From positions 16,433 through 80,432 of the forward strand of contig JAJVIO010000035.1 in the NCBI GenBank assembly GCA_022071975.1: DNA of 64,000 nucleotides. Reading direction: 5' to 3'. This stretch comes from Planctomycetota bacterium (GTDB taxonomy: Bacteria > Planctomycetota > UBA8742 > UBA2392). Shown in pieces: positions 9,312 to 18,427 of this stretch. Position 1 is the first letter of the stretch. The number at the start of each line of letters is the position of its first letter. A program made the translations under genes and the position numbers. The notes under the pieces were generated by a model that saw nothing but the letters and a program-made list of their open reading frames with translations, did no database searches and was not told where the DNA came from.

Positions 9312-9340
9312 GGGGCGATGAGATTTGAACTCACGACCTC
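9307..9340 (-). pseudogene. Duplicated 3' part of tRNA-Pro(GGG)
   Basis: These 34 bases are identical to 9531-9564 and cover the variable region, T arm, 3' acceptor strand and CCA of the intact tRNA-Pro. There is no D arm or anticodon arm, so this cannot make a tRNA. It is joined on its 5' side (minus strand) to the tandem structured unit at 9346-9457. Confidence 0.93.
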
Positions 9341-9345
9341 AAACG

Positions 9346-9457
9346 CCGAAGGCGTTTGACAGCGAAGCAGCCCGGCCAAAGCCGGGCGTAAGCGTAGCGG
9401 CCCGAAGGCGTTTGACAGCGAAGCAGCCCGGCGAAGGCCGGGCGTAAGCGAAGCGGC
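9346..9457 (-). repeat. Two tandem copies of a 56-nt hairpin-forming unit
   Basis: 9346-9401 and 9402-9457 differ at only 3 of 56 positions. On the minus strand each unit reads GCCGCT, ACGCTTACGC-type sequence, a GC hairpin (CCCGGC / GCCGGG), CTGCTTCGCTG, then TCAAACGC. In the copy next to the tRNA tail, TCAAACGC pairs with GCGTTTGA to form a second hairpin. A closely related unit stands at 36993-37054 before the tRNA-Phe tail copy. Confidence 0.9.
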
Positions 9458-9498
9458 GCGGGCGCAGCCCGCTGAGGTCGTGAGCTGGCACAAATGGA

Positions 9499-9526
9499 GA
9501 ACGCCTCCCGGCAAAGAGAGGCGTTC
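9499..9526 (-). terminator. Hairpin following tRNA-Pro(GGG)
   Basis: Stem GAACGCCTC / GAGGCGTTC (9 bp) with a 10-nt loop starts five bases after the tRNA CCA on the minus strand. It is the probable terminator of the intact tRNA gene. Confidence 0.6.
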
Positions 9527-9530
9527 ATAA

Positions 9531-9607
<77 letters not shown>

Positions 9608-9665
9608 ATCCGTCTGGAAGCTAACGCACCACTGTTGCAGCGTCAAGGACAGGCGAGCCGACTAC

Positions 9666-10658
9666 TTATCGAGCCAGCCAGTCCGCGATCTCGTGCGCCT
9701 TCAGGATTCCGTCCTCCGTGATCCAGCCGCTGATCAGCCCGGCGGGCGTCACGTCAAAGGCCGGGTTGTACACCTTCACGCGATCCGGCGCCGTGCGCAC
9801 GGTGCCAATGTAACGCAGCTCGCGGGCGTTGCGCTCTTCGATCGGAATCTGCGCGCCGGCCGCCAGCTCAGGGTCGAAGGTGCTTTTCGGTGCCGCAACG
9901 TAAAAAGGAACACCGTGCGCCTTGGCCAGCGTCGCCACGCCGTAGGTGCCGATGTTGTTGGCCGCGTCGCCATTGCGTGCGATGCGGTCAGCCCCGGTGA
10001 TCACCAGGTCCACCTTGCCGTCCCGCATCACCACGGCCGCCATCGAATCCGTGATCAGGGTGACATCCAGGCCGTTCTCGGCCAGCTCAAAGCTCGTCAG
10101 CCGCGCCCCCTGCAGCAGGGGCCGGGTTTCGTCGGCGAACACCCGGAACTTGCGCCCGTGCTCATGCGCAACGTACATGGGCGCCAGTGCGGTTCCCATG
10201 CCCGCCGTGGCCAGCGCGCCGGCATTGCAGTGGGTCAGCACGCCCATGCCGGCCTGGATCAGCGCCGCCCCGTGCTCGCCGATAGCGCGGCAGGTGCGCA
10301 CATCTTCAGCGTCGATGGCCTTTGCCTCGGCCAATGCCCGCTCCGGGTCGCCCTTGGCTGCGCGGCGTACGCGCTCAACCCCCCAGCGCAGGTTCACGGC
10401 CGTGGGGCGGGCGGAGGCCAGTTTTTCCAGGCCTGCGTCGCCCAGGCCCGCGCGCAGGGCGATCACTGCCCCGTAAGCGCCGGCCACGCCCAGCGCCGGG
10501 GCCCCCCGCACGGCCAGGCGCTCGATGGCGTCGATCACGGGCTCCAGCTCGGAAAGCTCCAGCAGCTTGAGTTCGGAGGGCAGCAGGGTCTGTTCAATGA
10601 TGACCAAACGGCCGGTGGCCGCGTCGCCTTGCCAATCTACGGTTCTGGGCAATGCCAT
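9666..10658 (-). CDS. mtnA: S-methyl-5-thioribose-1-phosphate isomerase
   Basis: 330 aa, the usual family length. It converts methylthioribose-1-phosphate to methylthioribulose-1-phosphate in methionine salvage. The family signatures are complete: RGAPALGVAGAYG at 51-63, catalytic C144 in THCNAGALAT and D224 in ITGADRIARNGD. No other salvage genes are adjacent. It begins at ATG 10658 and is divergent from the CII-like regulator. Confidence 0.96.
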   Translation of the reverse strand: MALPRTVDWQGDAATGRLVIIEQTLLPSELKLLELSELEPVIDAIERLAVRGAPALGVAGAYGAVIALRAGLGDAGLEKLASARPTAVNLRWGVERVRRAAKGDPERALAEAKAIDAEDVRTCRAIGEHGAALIQAGMGVLTHCNAGALATAGMGTALAPMYVAHEHGRKFRVFADETRPLLQGARLTSFELAENGLDVTLITDSMAAVVMRDGKVDLVITGADRIARNGDAANNIGTYGVATLAKAHGVPFYVAAPKSTFDPELAAGAQIPIEERNARELRYIGTVRTAPDRVKVYNPAFDVTPAGLISGWITEDGILKAHEIADWLAR

Positions 10659-10736
10659 GGGCGTATCCTGTGAATCAGTGAACCGGGAATCTATATTGGA
10701 TTCGTCACGTTACGACCATCGGGGCAGGGTGCAGGC

Positions 10737-11330
10737 ATGGCCAAATCTGGCGCCAGCAGGGATACGTCGTCCGAACAGGCACGACTCGAACAGGAAGAGC
10801 AGCTCGCCGACGAGCAGGTGCTCGAGGATCTGCTGGAGGACACCCATGCGATCCTCAAGCAGGCGGTCGACCGTGCGGGGCCCAAGCGGGTGGCCCGCGC
10901 GCTGGATGTGAGCCTGAGCCTGGTCTACAAGTGGACCCAGCCGCCGCGCACCAAGAAGAACCCGGGCGCCAGCGGCGCGCGCAACCCGCTGGACAAGCTT
11001 GTCACCATCTTCCACCTGTCCGAGGACATCGAGCTGGTGCAGTTCCTGTGCCGCATCGCGCGCGGATACTACACCTCGAACCCGCTGCTTATGGGCCAGG
11101 CCGGGCACAGCTTCGTGACGGCTACCGTCTCAGCGCTCAACGACTTCGCCGACCTGATGCAGATGGCCGAGAAGTCGCTGACCGACGACGGCAGAATCGA
11201 CGAAGCCGAAGCCAAGAAGCTGCGCAAGAACTGGGACCGGCTGAAAGGCCGCCTTGAGCACTTCATCGTCAGCTGTGAAGAAGGCGCATACGACCTGAAC
11301 GGCAAGCAGGCATCGGGCGAAGAGGAATAG
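10737..11330 (+). CDS. Phage CII-like DNA-binding protein
   Basis: 197 aa from ATG 10737. The centre contains a helix-turn-helix of the phage regulatory CII type (RVARALDVSLSLVYKWTQPP, about residues 49-68), followed by N-P-L-D-K-L. The N-terminal 35 residues are strongly acidic and the C-terminal 70 are helical and charged. It may regulate the 151-aa gene that starts 10 bp after it, with which it probably forms an operon. No other phage genes are nearby, so it looks domesticated rather than part of a prophage. Confidence 0.7.
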   Translation: MAKSGASRDTSSEQARLEQEEQLADEQVLEDLLEDTHAILKQAVDRAGPKRVARALDVSLSLVYKWTQPPRTKKNPGASGARNPLDKLVTIFHLSEDIELVQFLCRIARGYYTSNPLLMGQAGHSFVTATVSALNDFADLMQMAEKSLTDDGRIDEAEAKKLRKNWDRLKGRLEHFIVSCEEGAYDLNGKQASGEEE

Positions 11331-11340
11331 CCGGATCACC

Positions 11341-11796
11341 ATGAGCGACAGGCTGCCCATCCCTGAAATCGACGACGAAGAGCTCAGGCAGCATATCCTG
11401 AAGCTCCGCGGCCTCGTTGCGGAAGAAACCATCGAGACGCTGAAGATGGTGCGCCTCGACCACATCGTGAACCCGCGCGGCAAGCTGACCGCCGAGTACG
11501 ACCAGCAAGCCTTCCGCGCGTGGGTGATCGCCTGGCTGAACGCCCTCGAGACCGTGGTGTGCGCCCACATGGCCATGATGACCAAGCGCCTTTGGGACGA
11601 GCAGACGCCCCTTGAGCCGATCGTCGCCCACCCCAAGCTGCTGCTCGACCAGGTCGAAGACATCAAACGCGCGCTCGAGATCATCCTGCACGCCGAGCCC
11701 GAGATGACGCCCCAGCCCGTCACCGGCCAGCACCGCAAGCTCTCCGACGAAGAAGAAGCCGCCGCGGTCAAGGATGCGGCCGACAAAGACGCCTAG
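11341..11796 (+). CDS. Hypothetical helical protein, operon partner of CII-like gene
   Basis: 151 aa from ATG 11341. It is predicted to be mostly alpha-helical, with an acidic N-terminus and an acidic/alanine-rich C-terminal tail. There is no signal peptide or membrane helix. I recognise no family. The 10-bp gap to the CII-like regulator suggests co-expression and perhaps a complex. Confidence 0.7.
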   Translation: MSDRLPIPEIDDEELRQHILKLRGLVAEETIETLKMVRLDHIVNPRGKLTAEYDQQAFRAWVIAWLNALETVVCAHMAMMTKRLWDEQTPLEPIVAHPKLLLDQVEDIKRALEIILHAEPEMTPQPVTGQHRKLSDEEEAAAVKDAADKDA

Positions 11797-11811
11797 GCCC
11801 CGATTCAACAG

Positions 11812-11892
11812 CAAAATTCCAATAACCAATTACCAATGCCCAATTGGCCCTGGCGGGGTTGCTGCTACTGGTAGTTGGTAACTGGTTATTGC
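11812..11892. repeat. Two opposed arrays of degenerate heptamers
   Basis: 11812-11846 reads as five 7-bp units, mostly CCAATNN. 11865-11892 reads as four 7-bp units of the complementary type, TANTTGG/TTATTGC. The arrays form a 17-bp inverted repeat with one mismatch (11820-11836 against 11875-11891). The segment is AT-rich against the surrounding DNA and lies upstream of the methyltransferase start. Confidence 0.75.
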
Positions 11893-11952
11893 CTTTTCGC
11901 TGTTCCCGCCCACCCATTGCCCTTGCGCCTGCCGCTGGTAGATACCCCGCAT

Positions 11953-12744
11953 ATGGAATCGCTGCCCAAATCCCGCGCCAAGCAGCTGCGCGCCTTGAAG
12001 CTTCGCAAGTCACGCGAAGAACAGGGCCTGTTCGTGGCTGAGGGCCCGCTGTTGCTTGAGGAAGCCTTCAAGGCCGGCGTGTTCCCGCGTTACGTGGTGG
12101 TCTGCCCGGAGCTGATCGAGAGCACGCGCGAAAAGGTCGAAGCACTGCTGGCGCGCTGCAGGCAGGAAGGCGTCGAGGCCTTCGAGACCGACAGCGGCGA
12201 ATTCATGGCCGCCAGCGACACCGTCAACAGCCAGGGCATCCTTGGCGTGTTCGGCATGCCCGCCTGGGACCTGACCGCCCTGCTGTCACGGCCGCAGCTC
12301 ACTCTGCTGGTGCTCGACAACCTGCGCGACCCGGGCAACCTCGGCACCATCCTGCGCCAGGCGGCCGCGTTCGATTGCGGCGGGCTGCTGCTGCTTAAGG
12401 GCTGCGTGGACGCCTACAACCACAAGGCCGTTCGCGCCAGCATGGGCGGCATCTACCACGTGCCGGTGTTCGGCGACCTGACGCCCGAGGACGTGATGTC
12501 CAAGCTGACCGAGGCCGGCGTGTGGCCCTACGTGACGGGCACGAAAGGGCAGAACGCGTTTACGATCAGCTACCCGCCCAAGACGGCGTTCATCATCGGC
12601 GGCGAGAGCGAAGGCGTGCAGCCCTTCTGGAAAGACCACGAGGTCATCCAGGTAAGCATCCCCCAGACCGACAAGGTCGAAAGTCTCAACGCGGCGGTGG
12701 CAGCCAGCATTCTCATCGCTTACCGTTACCAGGCCCGGCAGTAG
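11953..12744 (+). CDS. TrmH/SpoU-family RNA 2'-O-methyltransferase
   Basis: 263 aa from ATG 11953; a longer frame reaches into the heptamer repeats and is unlikely to be translated. An N-terminal substrate-binding domain (1-105) precedes the SPOUT knot, whose three motifs are intact: LDNLRDPGNLGTILRQ at 121-136, IGGESEG at 215-221 and IPQTDKVESLNAAVAASI at 236-253. It uses SAM to methylate a ribose in rRNA or tRNA. Family members include RlmB and TsnR-like enzymes, and the target cannot be fixed from sequence. Its stop codon TAG coincides with the start of the multi-hairpin element. Confidence 0.92.
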   Translation: MESLPKSRAKQLRALKLRKSREEQGLFVAEGPLLLEEAFKAGVFPRYVVVCPELIESTREKVEALLARCRQEGVEAFETDSGEFMAASDTVNSQGILGVFGMPAWDLTALLSRPQLTLLVLDNLRDPGNLGTILRQAAAFDCGGLLLLKGCVDAYNHKAVRASMGGIYHVPVFGDLTPEDVMSKLTEAGVWPYVTGTKGQNAFTISYPPKTAFIIGGESEGVQPFWKDHEVIQVSIPQTDKVESLNAAVAASILIAYRYQARQ

Positions 12745-12840
12745 CATCGGCTTCCAGCCGATGGAGTACCGGCGGGCTTCCAGCCCGCCGCGCATTGGCC
12801 GAAGGCCAATGCGCACGACATGGCCTGGAAGGCCATGCTA
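12742..12840. repeat. Multi-hairpin intergenic element carrying both flanking stop codons
   Basis: Four consecutive perfect hairpins: 12745-12763 (loop TTCCA), 12771-12789 (loop TTCCA), 12790-12814 (loop GAA) and 12819-12837 (loop TGGAA, the complement of TTCCA). The element starts with the TAG stop of the plus-strand methyltransferase and ends with CTA, the intended TAG stop of the minus-strand permease. A relative lies at 35341-35441. Confidence 0.85.
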
Positions 12841-15052
12841 CCCCCGCCGGCTGATCAGCATTACCGCGTGGGTGGTTTTCTGCACGATCTGCATGGCGAA
12901 GCGGCCGAAGTGTTTCTTTACTTTTACCGATGCGCTGTACGCCGATGATCGTGAGGTCGGCCTGCTCGCACTGCTTCGCCACCTGCTCGATGGCGTTGTT
13001 ACTGCGGATGATGCGCACGCGGCCGAAGCCGGGGGCCTCGCTCATGGCCACGCGCTCCAGTTCTTCCTCGATCTTCAGCGCGTCCGGGTCGGACACGTCG
13101 GTGTCGATCACGCGCAGGTAAATCACCTCGCGCTGCGCCTCGCGGCTCAGGCTGCCGAGCATGCGGGCGCGCAATTCGTCCTGGACGCCGCCGCCCCCCA
13201 CCGGCACCAGGATGGTCTTCGCGCTCGCCACCTGCCACTCGGGCTGGGCGCGCAGCACCACCACATCGGCGTCCACGCTGCTCATCAGCGTCTCGAGGTG
13301 TTCGCCGTGCTCGGTCTCGGTCAGCTTGCTCATGCCCAGCAGCAGGCTCTGGCAGTCGCGGGTGCGCGCCACGCGCGCGATTTCAGCCCAGGGGTCCGCG
13401 GCCACGGTGGTCAGCGCCTCGGGGTACAGCGCCTGCCCGAGCGCCGCCTCCAGCGTCTGGCCCAGCACCTCCCGTGTGCCGTTTAACGCCTCGGCCGTAC
13501 CCTCCAGGTCCGGCTTGCGGATCACGAACAGCAGCAGCACACGCCCCACCATGGGCGGTGTGAGCGCATGGGCCACGCTGACCAGCGCGTTGGCGCTGGC
13601 CGGGTTGGCGATCGGCAGCAGCACCAGCGGGTTTTCACCGCGGGCCTGGCTGCGCAGCGGGTTGCGCGCAACGTCGGCGGCGTCCAGCGCTTCGGCGCGC
13701 CGCGCGAACAGCGTCACGTAGATGCCCACCCCGATTGCCATCCAGACCACGGTGATCACGCCGGCCTGCGGCACTACCACGCCCTGGAACACCGCCAGCC
13801 CCACACACGCCAGTCCGCCCAGCACAGGCAGCACATTCAGCCGCAGTCGCCCCTCCACCGTGCCGCGGCGACGCGCCAGGAACTCGGTCCAGTGCACCAG
13901 GGCGTAGGTAACCAGAAAGATCAGGCCGGCCGCGGCGCCCGCGCTGGCAACGTCGCTCATGACCGGCAGGATTGCCAGCAGCAGCACGGCGCTGGCCAAC
14001 ACGCCGCCCGCGGGGATGCCCCGCTCCTGGTTCAGCTTGGCCAGGCCCCAGGGCAGCATGCGGTCCTGCGCCATTTTCTGCGCGATGCGCGAAGCCACGA
14101 ACAGGTTGGCCTGCAGGGCGCTCAGCATCGAAAGCAGAGCAGCAACAGCCACCAGCCAGAAACCGGGCGCGCCCAGGAAGTTGCGCGCTGCCACCACGAT
14201 CAGGTCGTCGCGGTGCCGCTCACCCATGCTGACGACGCTTTCGCCCTCGCTGATGCCGGCCAACACCACCACGACCAGCAGCGGGATGTAGATCGCAAGC
14301 GCGATCGCCAGCGCCAGGTACATCGCGCGCGGGACCGTACGCCGCGCGTCGCGGATCTCGCCGGACACCGCCGGTATCAGCCCGAAGCCCTGCACGGCAA
14401 TGAACGTGAAGCCCATGGCCTCCAGCAATCCGGCCGCCCCGCCATGGAAGAACGGCGACGGCTGCGGCCCAGGAGTGTCCGCGGCCAGCGCAGCCCAGAT
14501 GCCGAAACCGATGATCATCAGGAAGACGACAACCTTGCCGACCGATTCAAGCGTGCCGCCGCCGGCCGCGCGGCGCAGCAGCAGCAGCGTGTAGAAGCAG
14601 GTTGCACTCGCTGCCAGCGCGAGCACTGTGGTGTTGAAGGCCAGCCAGGCGGGCGGCTCAGTGCCGGCGAGCAGGAACGCCTCGCGCGCGATGATCAGCG
14701 CGTAGACCGCAAAACCCAGCGCGTACAGTACGCCGGCGACAATGCCCGCGAACCAGACCATCCAGCCCACGGCGAAGGCCGAACGCACGGACAGGATCAT
14801 CTTGGCGAACACGTAGGACCCGCCCGATTGCGGGTAGGCGCGCGTCATCACGGCGAAGCTGCGCGCGGTTGCGAACGCGATCACGCCATTCAGCACGAAT
14901 GCCAGAATCGCCGCCAGCCCGGCGCTCGCGAACGCAGTCCCCGCCAGTGCCAGCACGCCGCCGCCGACGATGGCGCCGACGCCGACCAGCGTGGCGCGAA
15001 ACAGGCCAAGTTTGCGGTTGGATTCCGGCGCGTCCAACGGCCCCCCGTCCAT
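12838..15052 (-). CDS. APC-family amino acid permease with two UspA domains (apparent frameshift)
   Basis: From ATG 15052. Residues about 10-440 form a 12-helix APC transporter beginning KLGLFRATLVGVGAIVGGGVLALAGTAF. The C-terminal region holds two universal-stress-protein domains (about 465-600 and 605-737). The reading frame goes wrong near the end: after VQRIGK it continues in a frame unlike UspA into the hairpin element. Deleting one A from the AAAA run (plus strand TTTT 12922-12925) restores VKKHFGRFAMQIVQ and a UspA-like end stopping at TAG 12838, giving 737 aa. This may be a sequencing error, a real mutation or slippage. APC-UspA fusions are known amino acid transporters with nucleotide-binding control domains. 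Confidence 0.82.
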
Positions 15053-15088
15053 GGTTTCGGCAGTTTGGCCGTGCGCGTCCAGCCAAGC

Positions 15089-15586
15089 TCAAGCCTGGCG
15101 CAGAATCAACTTCGGAGTGGCAAGCCACAACAGACCGCCCTTGCCGGCCGCGGGCTTGCCGCTGAACTCAAGGCAGGCGATGCCGCCCTTCTTCATGCTG
15201 CCCAGCGGCGCGGCGCCGGCGCCGACCAACAGGTGCGCCAGCAGCTGCGACAAGTTGGGCTCGTGACCGACCAGGGCCAGCGCGTCTTCCTTGCGGCCTG
15301 CAAGTGCCTTCACCACTTCGGCCGGCGTGGCGCCGGGCTCGAGGCTCGGGAATTCTTCGGCCTCGGGCCAGCCCGCCCGCTCGTTCAGGATCTTGGCCGT
15401 CTGCCAGGCGCGCGCCAGCGGGCTGCTGAGGCAGGCGTCCACCTGCAGGCCCAGCTTGCGCAGCACCGCGGCAACCTTGCGGAAGCGGGCGGCGCCCTTT
15501 TCGGTCAGCGGGCGCTCGCGGTCGTCTGCCCACCGTGCAGCGTCGCGGTCGAATGCCACCGCGTGGCGAACAAGAAAGACGATCAT
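15089..15586 (-). CDS. sixA: SixA-type phosphohistidine phosphatase
   Basis: 165 aa from ATG 15586 with GGAGG upstream. This is a histidine phosphatase fold: the RHA motif (R7-H8) near the N-terminus and the second catalytic histidine in LVGHEPNLSQ. The short length without a cap domain matches SixA, which removes phosphate from histidine on phosphotransfer proteins. The start overlaps the stop of the CHAD gene by 4 nt, so it is the last gene of a HIT-CHAD-SixA operon. Confidence 0.9.
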   Translation of the reverse strand: MIVFLVRHAVAFDRDAARWADDRERPLTEKGAARFRKVAAVLRKLGLQVDACLSSPLARAWQTAKILNERAGWPEAEEFPSLEPGATPAEVVKALAGRKEDALALVGHEPNLSQLLAHLLVGAGAAPLGSMKKGGIACLEFSGKPAAGKGGLLWLATPKLILRQA

Positions 15587-16491
15587 CTCTTCCTCCGCTT
15601 GCGGCCGGTGATGGCTTCCAGCACTTCGGCCCAGCGCCTGGAATCGAGTTCGTCCAGCAACTCCGGCATCTCGGCCAGGCGCGTGCGGGCGCGCTCGCGG
15701 CAGGTCTCGACCAGCTTTGCGCATGCGCGGCGAGTGGCGGGCTTGAACTCGGGCTCGGCGCTCAGGTGCGAAAGCACATCGGCGGCGTGGGAGGCGTCGA
15801 GGTAGTCGCCGAATCCCTCCTGGATCGCCGCCAGGGCTTTCAATGTCGGCTTGGCGGGTTCGCCGTAATGGCCTGCGAGCGCCATCAGCGCGTAGCGCAG
15901 CTTTTTCCCCGCGATGCGCAGTCGGTGATACTCCTCAAGCGTCCGGCGCCGGCGCGCACGCTCCAGGGCCTTTCGAAAGCGGCCGTGCGAAACTTCAAGA
16001 AGCTCGGGCGCCACCCGGTCGATTGAGGCCTTCGCCGATGGCGGCCACTCAGCCCGCTGCTGTACAAGCAATTTATAAACCTTGAACTCCGCCGAAGCGC
16101 GCCAGGCGGCCAGTGCGGCGTCGGCGTCAGGCAGCATGTGTTCTCGGCGCTCGGCCAGGCGCTGCAAAAGCGGCTCCAGCGCCTTTGCATCACGGCTGGT
16201 CAGTTCACCGCGCCAGGCCTCGAGATTCGCGCGCAGCACATCAAGGTCGCGCAGGGCCGAGAACGCGTCGGCCAGCTCGCGCAGACGGTCGCGCACCTGG
16301 CGCGCGCCGGGCGGCAGGTAATCACGGAACAGGGAAAGCAGCGAGCGCAGGCGCCGCGCCGAGACACGCACCTGGTGGATGCCCTCGACTTCCGGCACGG
16401 CCTTGCAGGCGGCGTCTAGGCGCTCGCTCAACTGCTCCAGGGAGTCACGCAGGAAGGCGCTGGTGGCCAGGCTGGTGGGTTTGAGATTCAT
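15583..16491 (-). CDS. CHAD domain protein
   Basis: 302 aa, nearly all one CHAD domain. The two signature helices with conserved His, Arg and Lys are visible: HQVRVSARRLRSLL near 39-52 and YHRLRIAGKKLRYALMAL near 187-204. The family is helical and strongly basic and binds polyphosphate; some members sit in polyphosphate granules. CHAD genes often accompany SixA phosphatases or CYTH triphosphatases, and here the 4-nt overlap with sixA repeats that association. No CYTH domain is fused. Confidence 0.92.
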   Translation of the reverse strand: MNLKPTSLATSAFLRDSLEQLSERLDAACKAVPEVEGIHQVRVSARRLRSLLSLFRDYLPPGARQVRDRLRELADAFSALRDLDVLRANLEAWRGELTSRDAKALEPLLQRLAERREHMLPDADAALAAWRASAEFKVYKLLVQQRAEWPPSAKASIDRVAPELLEVSHGRFRKALERARRRRTLEEYHRLRIAGKKLRYALMALAGHYGEPAKPTLKALAAIQEGFGDYLDASHAADVLSHLSAEPEFKPATRRACAKLVETCRERARTRLAEMPELLDELDSRRWAEVLEAITGRKRRKR

Positions 16492-16874
16492 GAGCTCAGG
16501 CGCTTGGCGAGTGCGGCAAGGTCGGGCTTGTTCTTCATCTGGAACTCAGCGGGGTTGGCAAACTCGGTGATACGGTTGGTGGGCAACAGATGGATGTGCA
16601 CGTGCGGGACTTCGTAGCCGATCACCATGGTGCAGACGCGCTTGCAGCCCAGCTTTGCTTTCAGCAGCGCGGCGACCTGCTTGGCGGCCAGGTGCAGCTG
16701 CGCATAGGCGTCGTCGTCCATGTCGAACAGGTAGTCGTGCTCTCGCTTCGGGATCACCAGCGTGTGCCCCTCGACCCAGGGGTTGATGTCAAGGAACGCC
16801 AGGTGGTGATCGTCTTCCCAAACCTTGTGGCAGGGAATCTCACCGGCAACGATTCTGCTGAAGATGGAAGCCAT
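16488..16874 (-). CDS. HIT-family nucleotide hydrolase
   Basis: 128 aa from ATG 16874. The histidine triad HVHIHLL at 91-97 (H91, H93, H95) and the upstream FLDINPWVEGHTLVIPK segment identify a Hint-type HIT protein that hydrolyses nucleoside phosphoramidates or dinucleotides. It is the first gene of the leftward operon, with a 4-nt overlap to CHAD. The 295-bp region upstream (16875-17169) is divergent and contains a short ACCACGAAG-type repeat remnant and no gene. Confidence 0.93.
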   Translation of the reverse strand: MASIFSRIVAGEIPCHKVWEDDHHLAFLDINPWVEGHTLVIPKREHDYLFDMDDDAYAQLHLAAKQVAALLKAKLGCKRVCTMVIGYEVPHVHIHLLPTNRITEFANPAEFQMKNKPDLAALAKRLSS

Positions 16875-17169
16875 GCACGTCTCCTTGCGCGATGTTTAAC
16901 CACGAAGCGCCGCGTAGCACTACGAATAACCGGCAGATCAAGGCCGTGTGAACGGCCGCCGATTTGGAACGAGCGACGCCGGCAACTACGCGCTGAGGGG
17001 CAAAGGCCCAGAAAACCGCCCAGGTCCGAAGAAATGCCGGCTGCAATTCCGTAAGCGATTCATACTCAATGGTTTACGCATTGCCGCAGGCGCGGGAATC
17101 GCCCTGCGCCCGATTGACAGCCCGCCTTGCCCCGCTACCATTCCGCATTCGTTTGTGAAGGAAGTAGCC

Positions 17170-18276
17170 TTGAAACACGCTTTTCGCATCGGAATTCCGG
17201 CCCTGCTGATCGCCGCGGGCGTGGCTGCCTTCGTGCTGGCGCAGCCCGAAGCGGACGACCTCAACAAGCCCTACGAGTTCAAGCTTGGCCCTGACATCAC
17301 CGCCCAGGCCGCCGACGTCGTGATTGAGCCGCGCTTCCGCGCCATCGCCGACGACCGCTTCGCCTACGAATGCTACTCAAACGCCGTGCGCAGCGGCACC
17401 GTGACCGACGCCGACAAGCCGGTGGAAAGCTTCCGCATCAGCGAAAACTGGATCAACCATTTCACCATGGTGGCCAGTGAAGACCCGCTTGACGGTCGCA
17501 AAGACCTGCAACTGCGTTTCCAGTTCGACGTCATGCAGTTCACGATCGACAACGGCGAGGCGCGCTACACCGGCTTTGTGGGCCCGACATCCGAGCTGCA
17601 CAAGCCCGGCTTCCAGGAAGTGCTGCCCGGCGGCGAGCGCAGCGACGTCACCAACATCCCCGGCTGGGTCGGCATCAACGCCAACAGCCTAGAGCAGAAC
17701 CGCGGCACACAGGCCCGCGACTTCAGCGCCAGCGCCTGGTTCAGCGCGTCTGAGACCGGCCGCCTGTACCGCGAAACTTACTACGCCGAGTACGGCTTCG
17801 CCGACCAGGCCAACTACCCCGGCCGCCTGCAGGACCCGCTGCACATCGCGCTCAGCGTGCAGCCGGAGTTCAGCGCCGGCGCGAAGCTGAAGCTGGGAGA
17901 AACCCTTACGCTGCGCCGCCGCTTCCCGGTCGGCGCCAGCTTCGGCGGCACCATCGAGTACGACTTCACCTACAAGCTGGAAAAACTGTACGGCACAGTC
18001 GCCGAGCCCACGGCCGCGCGCCTGAGTTTTGACGCCGTGCCTGTGAAGCGCGAGCATGAGTTGACCGTAAATGGCCTCAAGACCCGTTTCAGCGCCCCGG
18101 ACATCAAGGGCGGCAAGCTGCTGCTGGACCTGGTGAAGGGCGTGGCCGCCCACGTGCAGTGGGAGTACAGGCTGGGCGGGACGATCAGCCAGGCGGGCAC
18201 GGAGCTGGTGACCGTGTTCGACGTGAAGTTCGAATTCTCCGCTTCGCTGCGCGCGAGCGCCCCGAAGCAGGAATAG
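17170..18276 (+). CDS. Hypothetical exported protein
   Basis: 368 aa from TTG 17170, chosen because GAAGGAAG lies just upstream and the start is followed by a signal sequence or anchor (KHAFRIGIPALLIAAGVAAFVLAQ). The mature protein is beta-rich with many aromatic and acidic residues, including EYDFTYKLEKLYG and an immunoglobulin-like C-terminal part ending FDVKFEFSASL. I recognise no family. It is monocistronic and followed by a GC hairpin at 18283-18302. Confidence 0.72.
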   Translation: MKHAFRIGIPALLIAAGVAAFVLAQPEADDLNKPYEFKLGPDITAQAADVVIEPRFRAIADDRFAYECYSNAVRSGTVTDADKPVESFRISENWINHFTMVASEDPLDGRKDLQLRFQFDVMQFTIDNGEARYTGFVGPTSELHKPGFQEVLPGGERSDVTNIPGWVGINANSLEQNRGTQARDFSASAWFSASETGRLYRETYYAEYGFADQANYPGRLQDPLHIALSVQPEFSAGAKLKLGETLTLRRRFPVGASFGGTIEYDFTYKLEKLYGTVAEPTAARLSFDAVPVKREHELTVNGLKTRFSAPDIKGGKLLLDLVKGVAAHVQWEYRLGGTISQAGTELVTVFDVKFEFSASLRASAPKQE

Positions 18277-18282
18277 TTCGCG

Positions 18283-18302
18283 GGCGGGGCGTGTGCCCCG
18301 CC
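18283..18302 (+). terminator. Hairpin after hypothetical exported protein
   Basis: GGCGGGGC and GCCCCGCC pair across a GTGT loop 6 bp after the stop codon. There is no clear U-tract. Confidence 0.45.
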
Positions 18303-18427
18303 GCATTGGAAAATTACCGGAAGAACTCCGGAGCTAAGGGCGGGAGTACCGCCCCCGTAAGGCCCGGGATGGGCCGGAGGATCACAAGTTCGACGGAAGG
18401 CCCAAGGGCCGGCCAACGAATGGGACG

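Noticed and set aside
9346..9457. Possible CRISPR array
   Set aside because: Only two directly adjoining units with no spacers; it is a tandem repeat of a hairpin unit.
13568..15805. 745-codon plus-strand frame over the permease and SixA
   Set aside because: Antisense frame spanning two real minus genes with no protein-like features.
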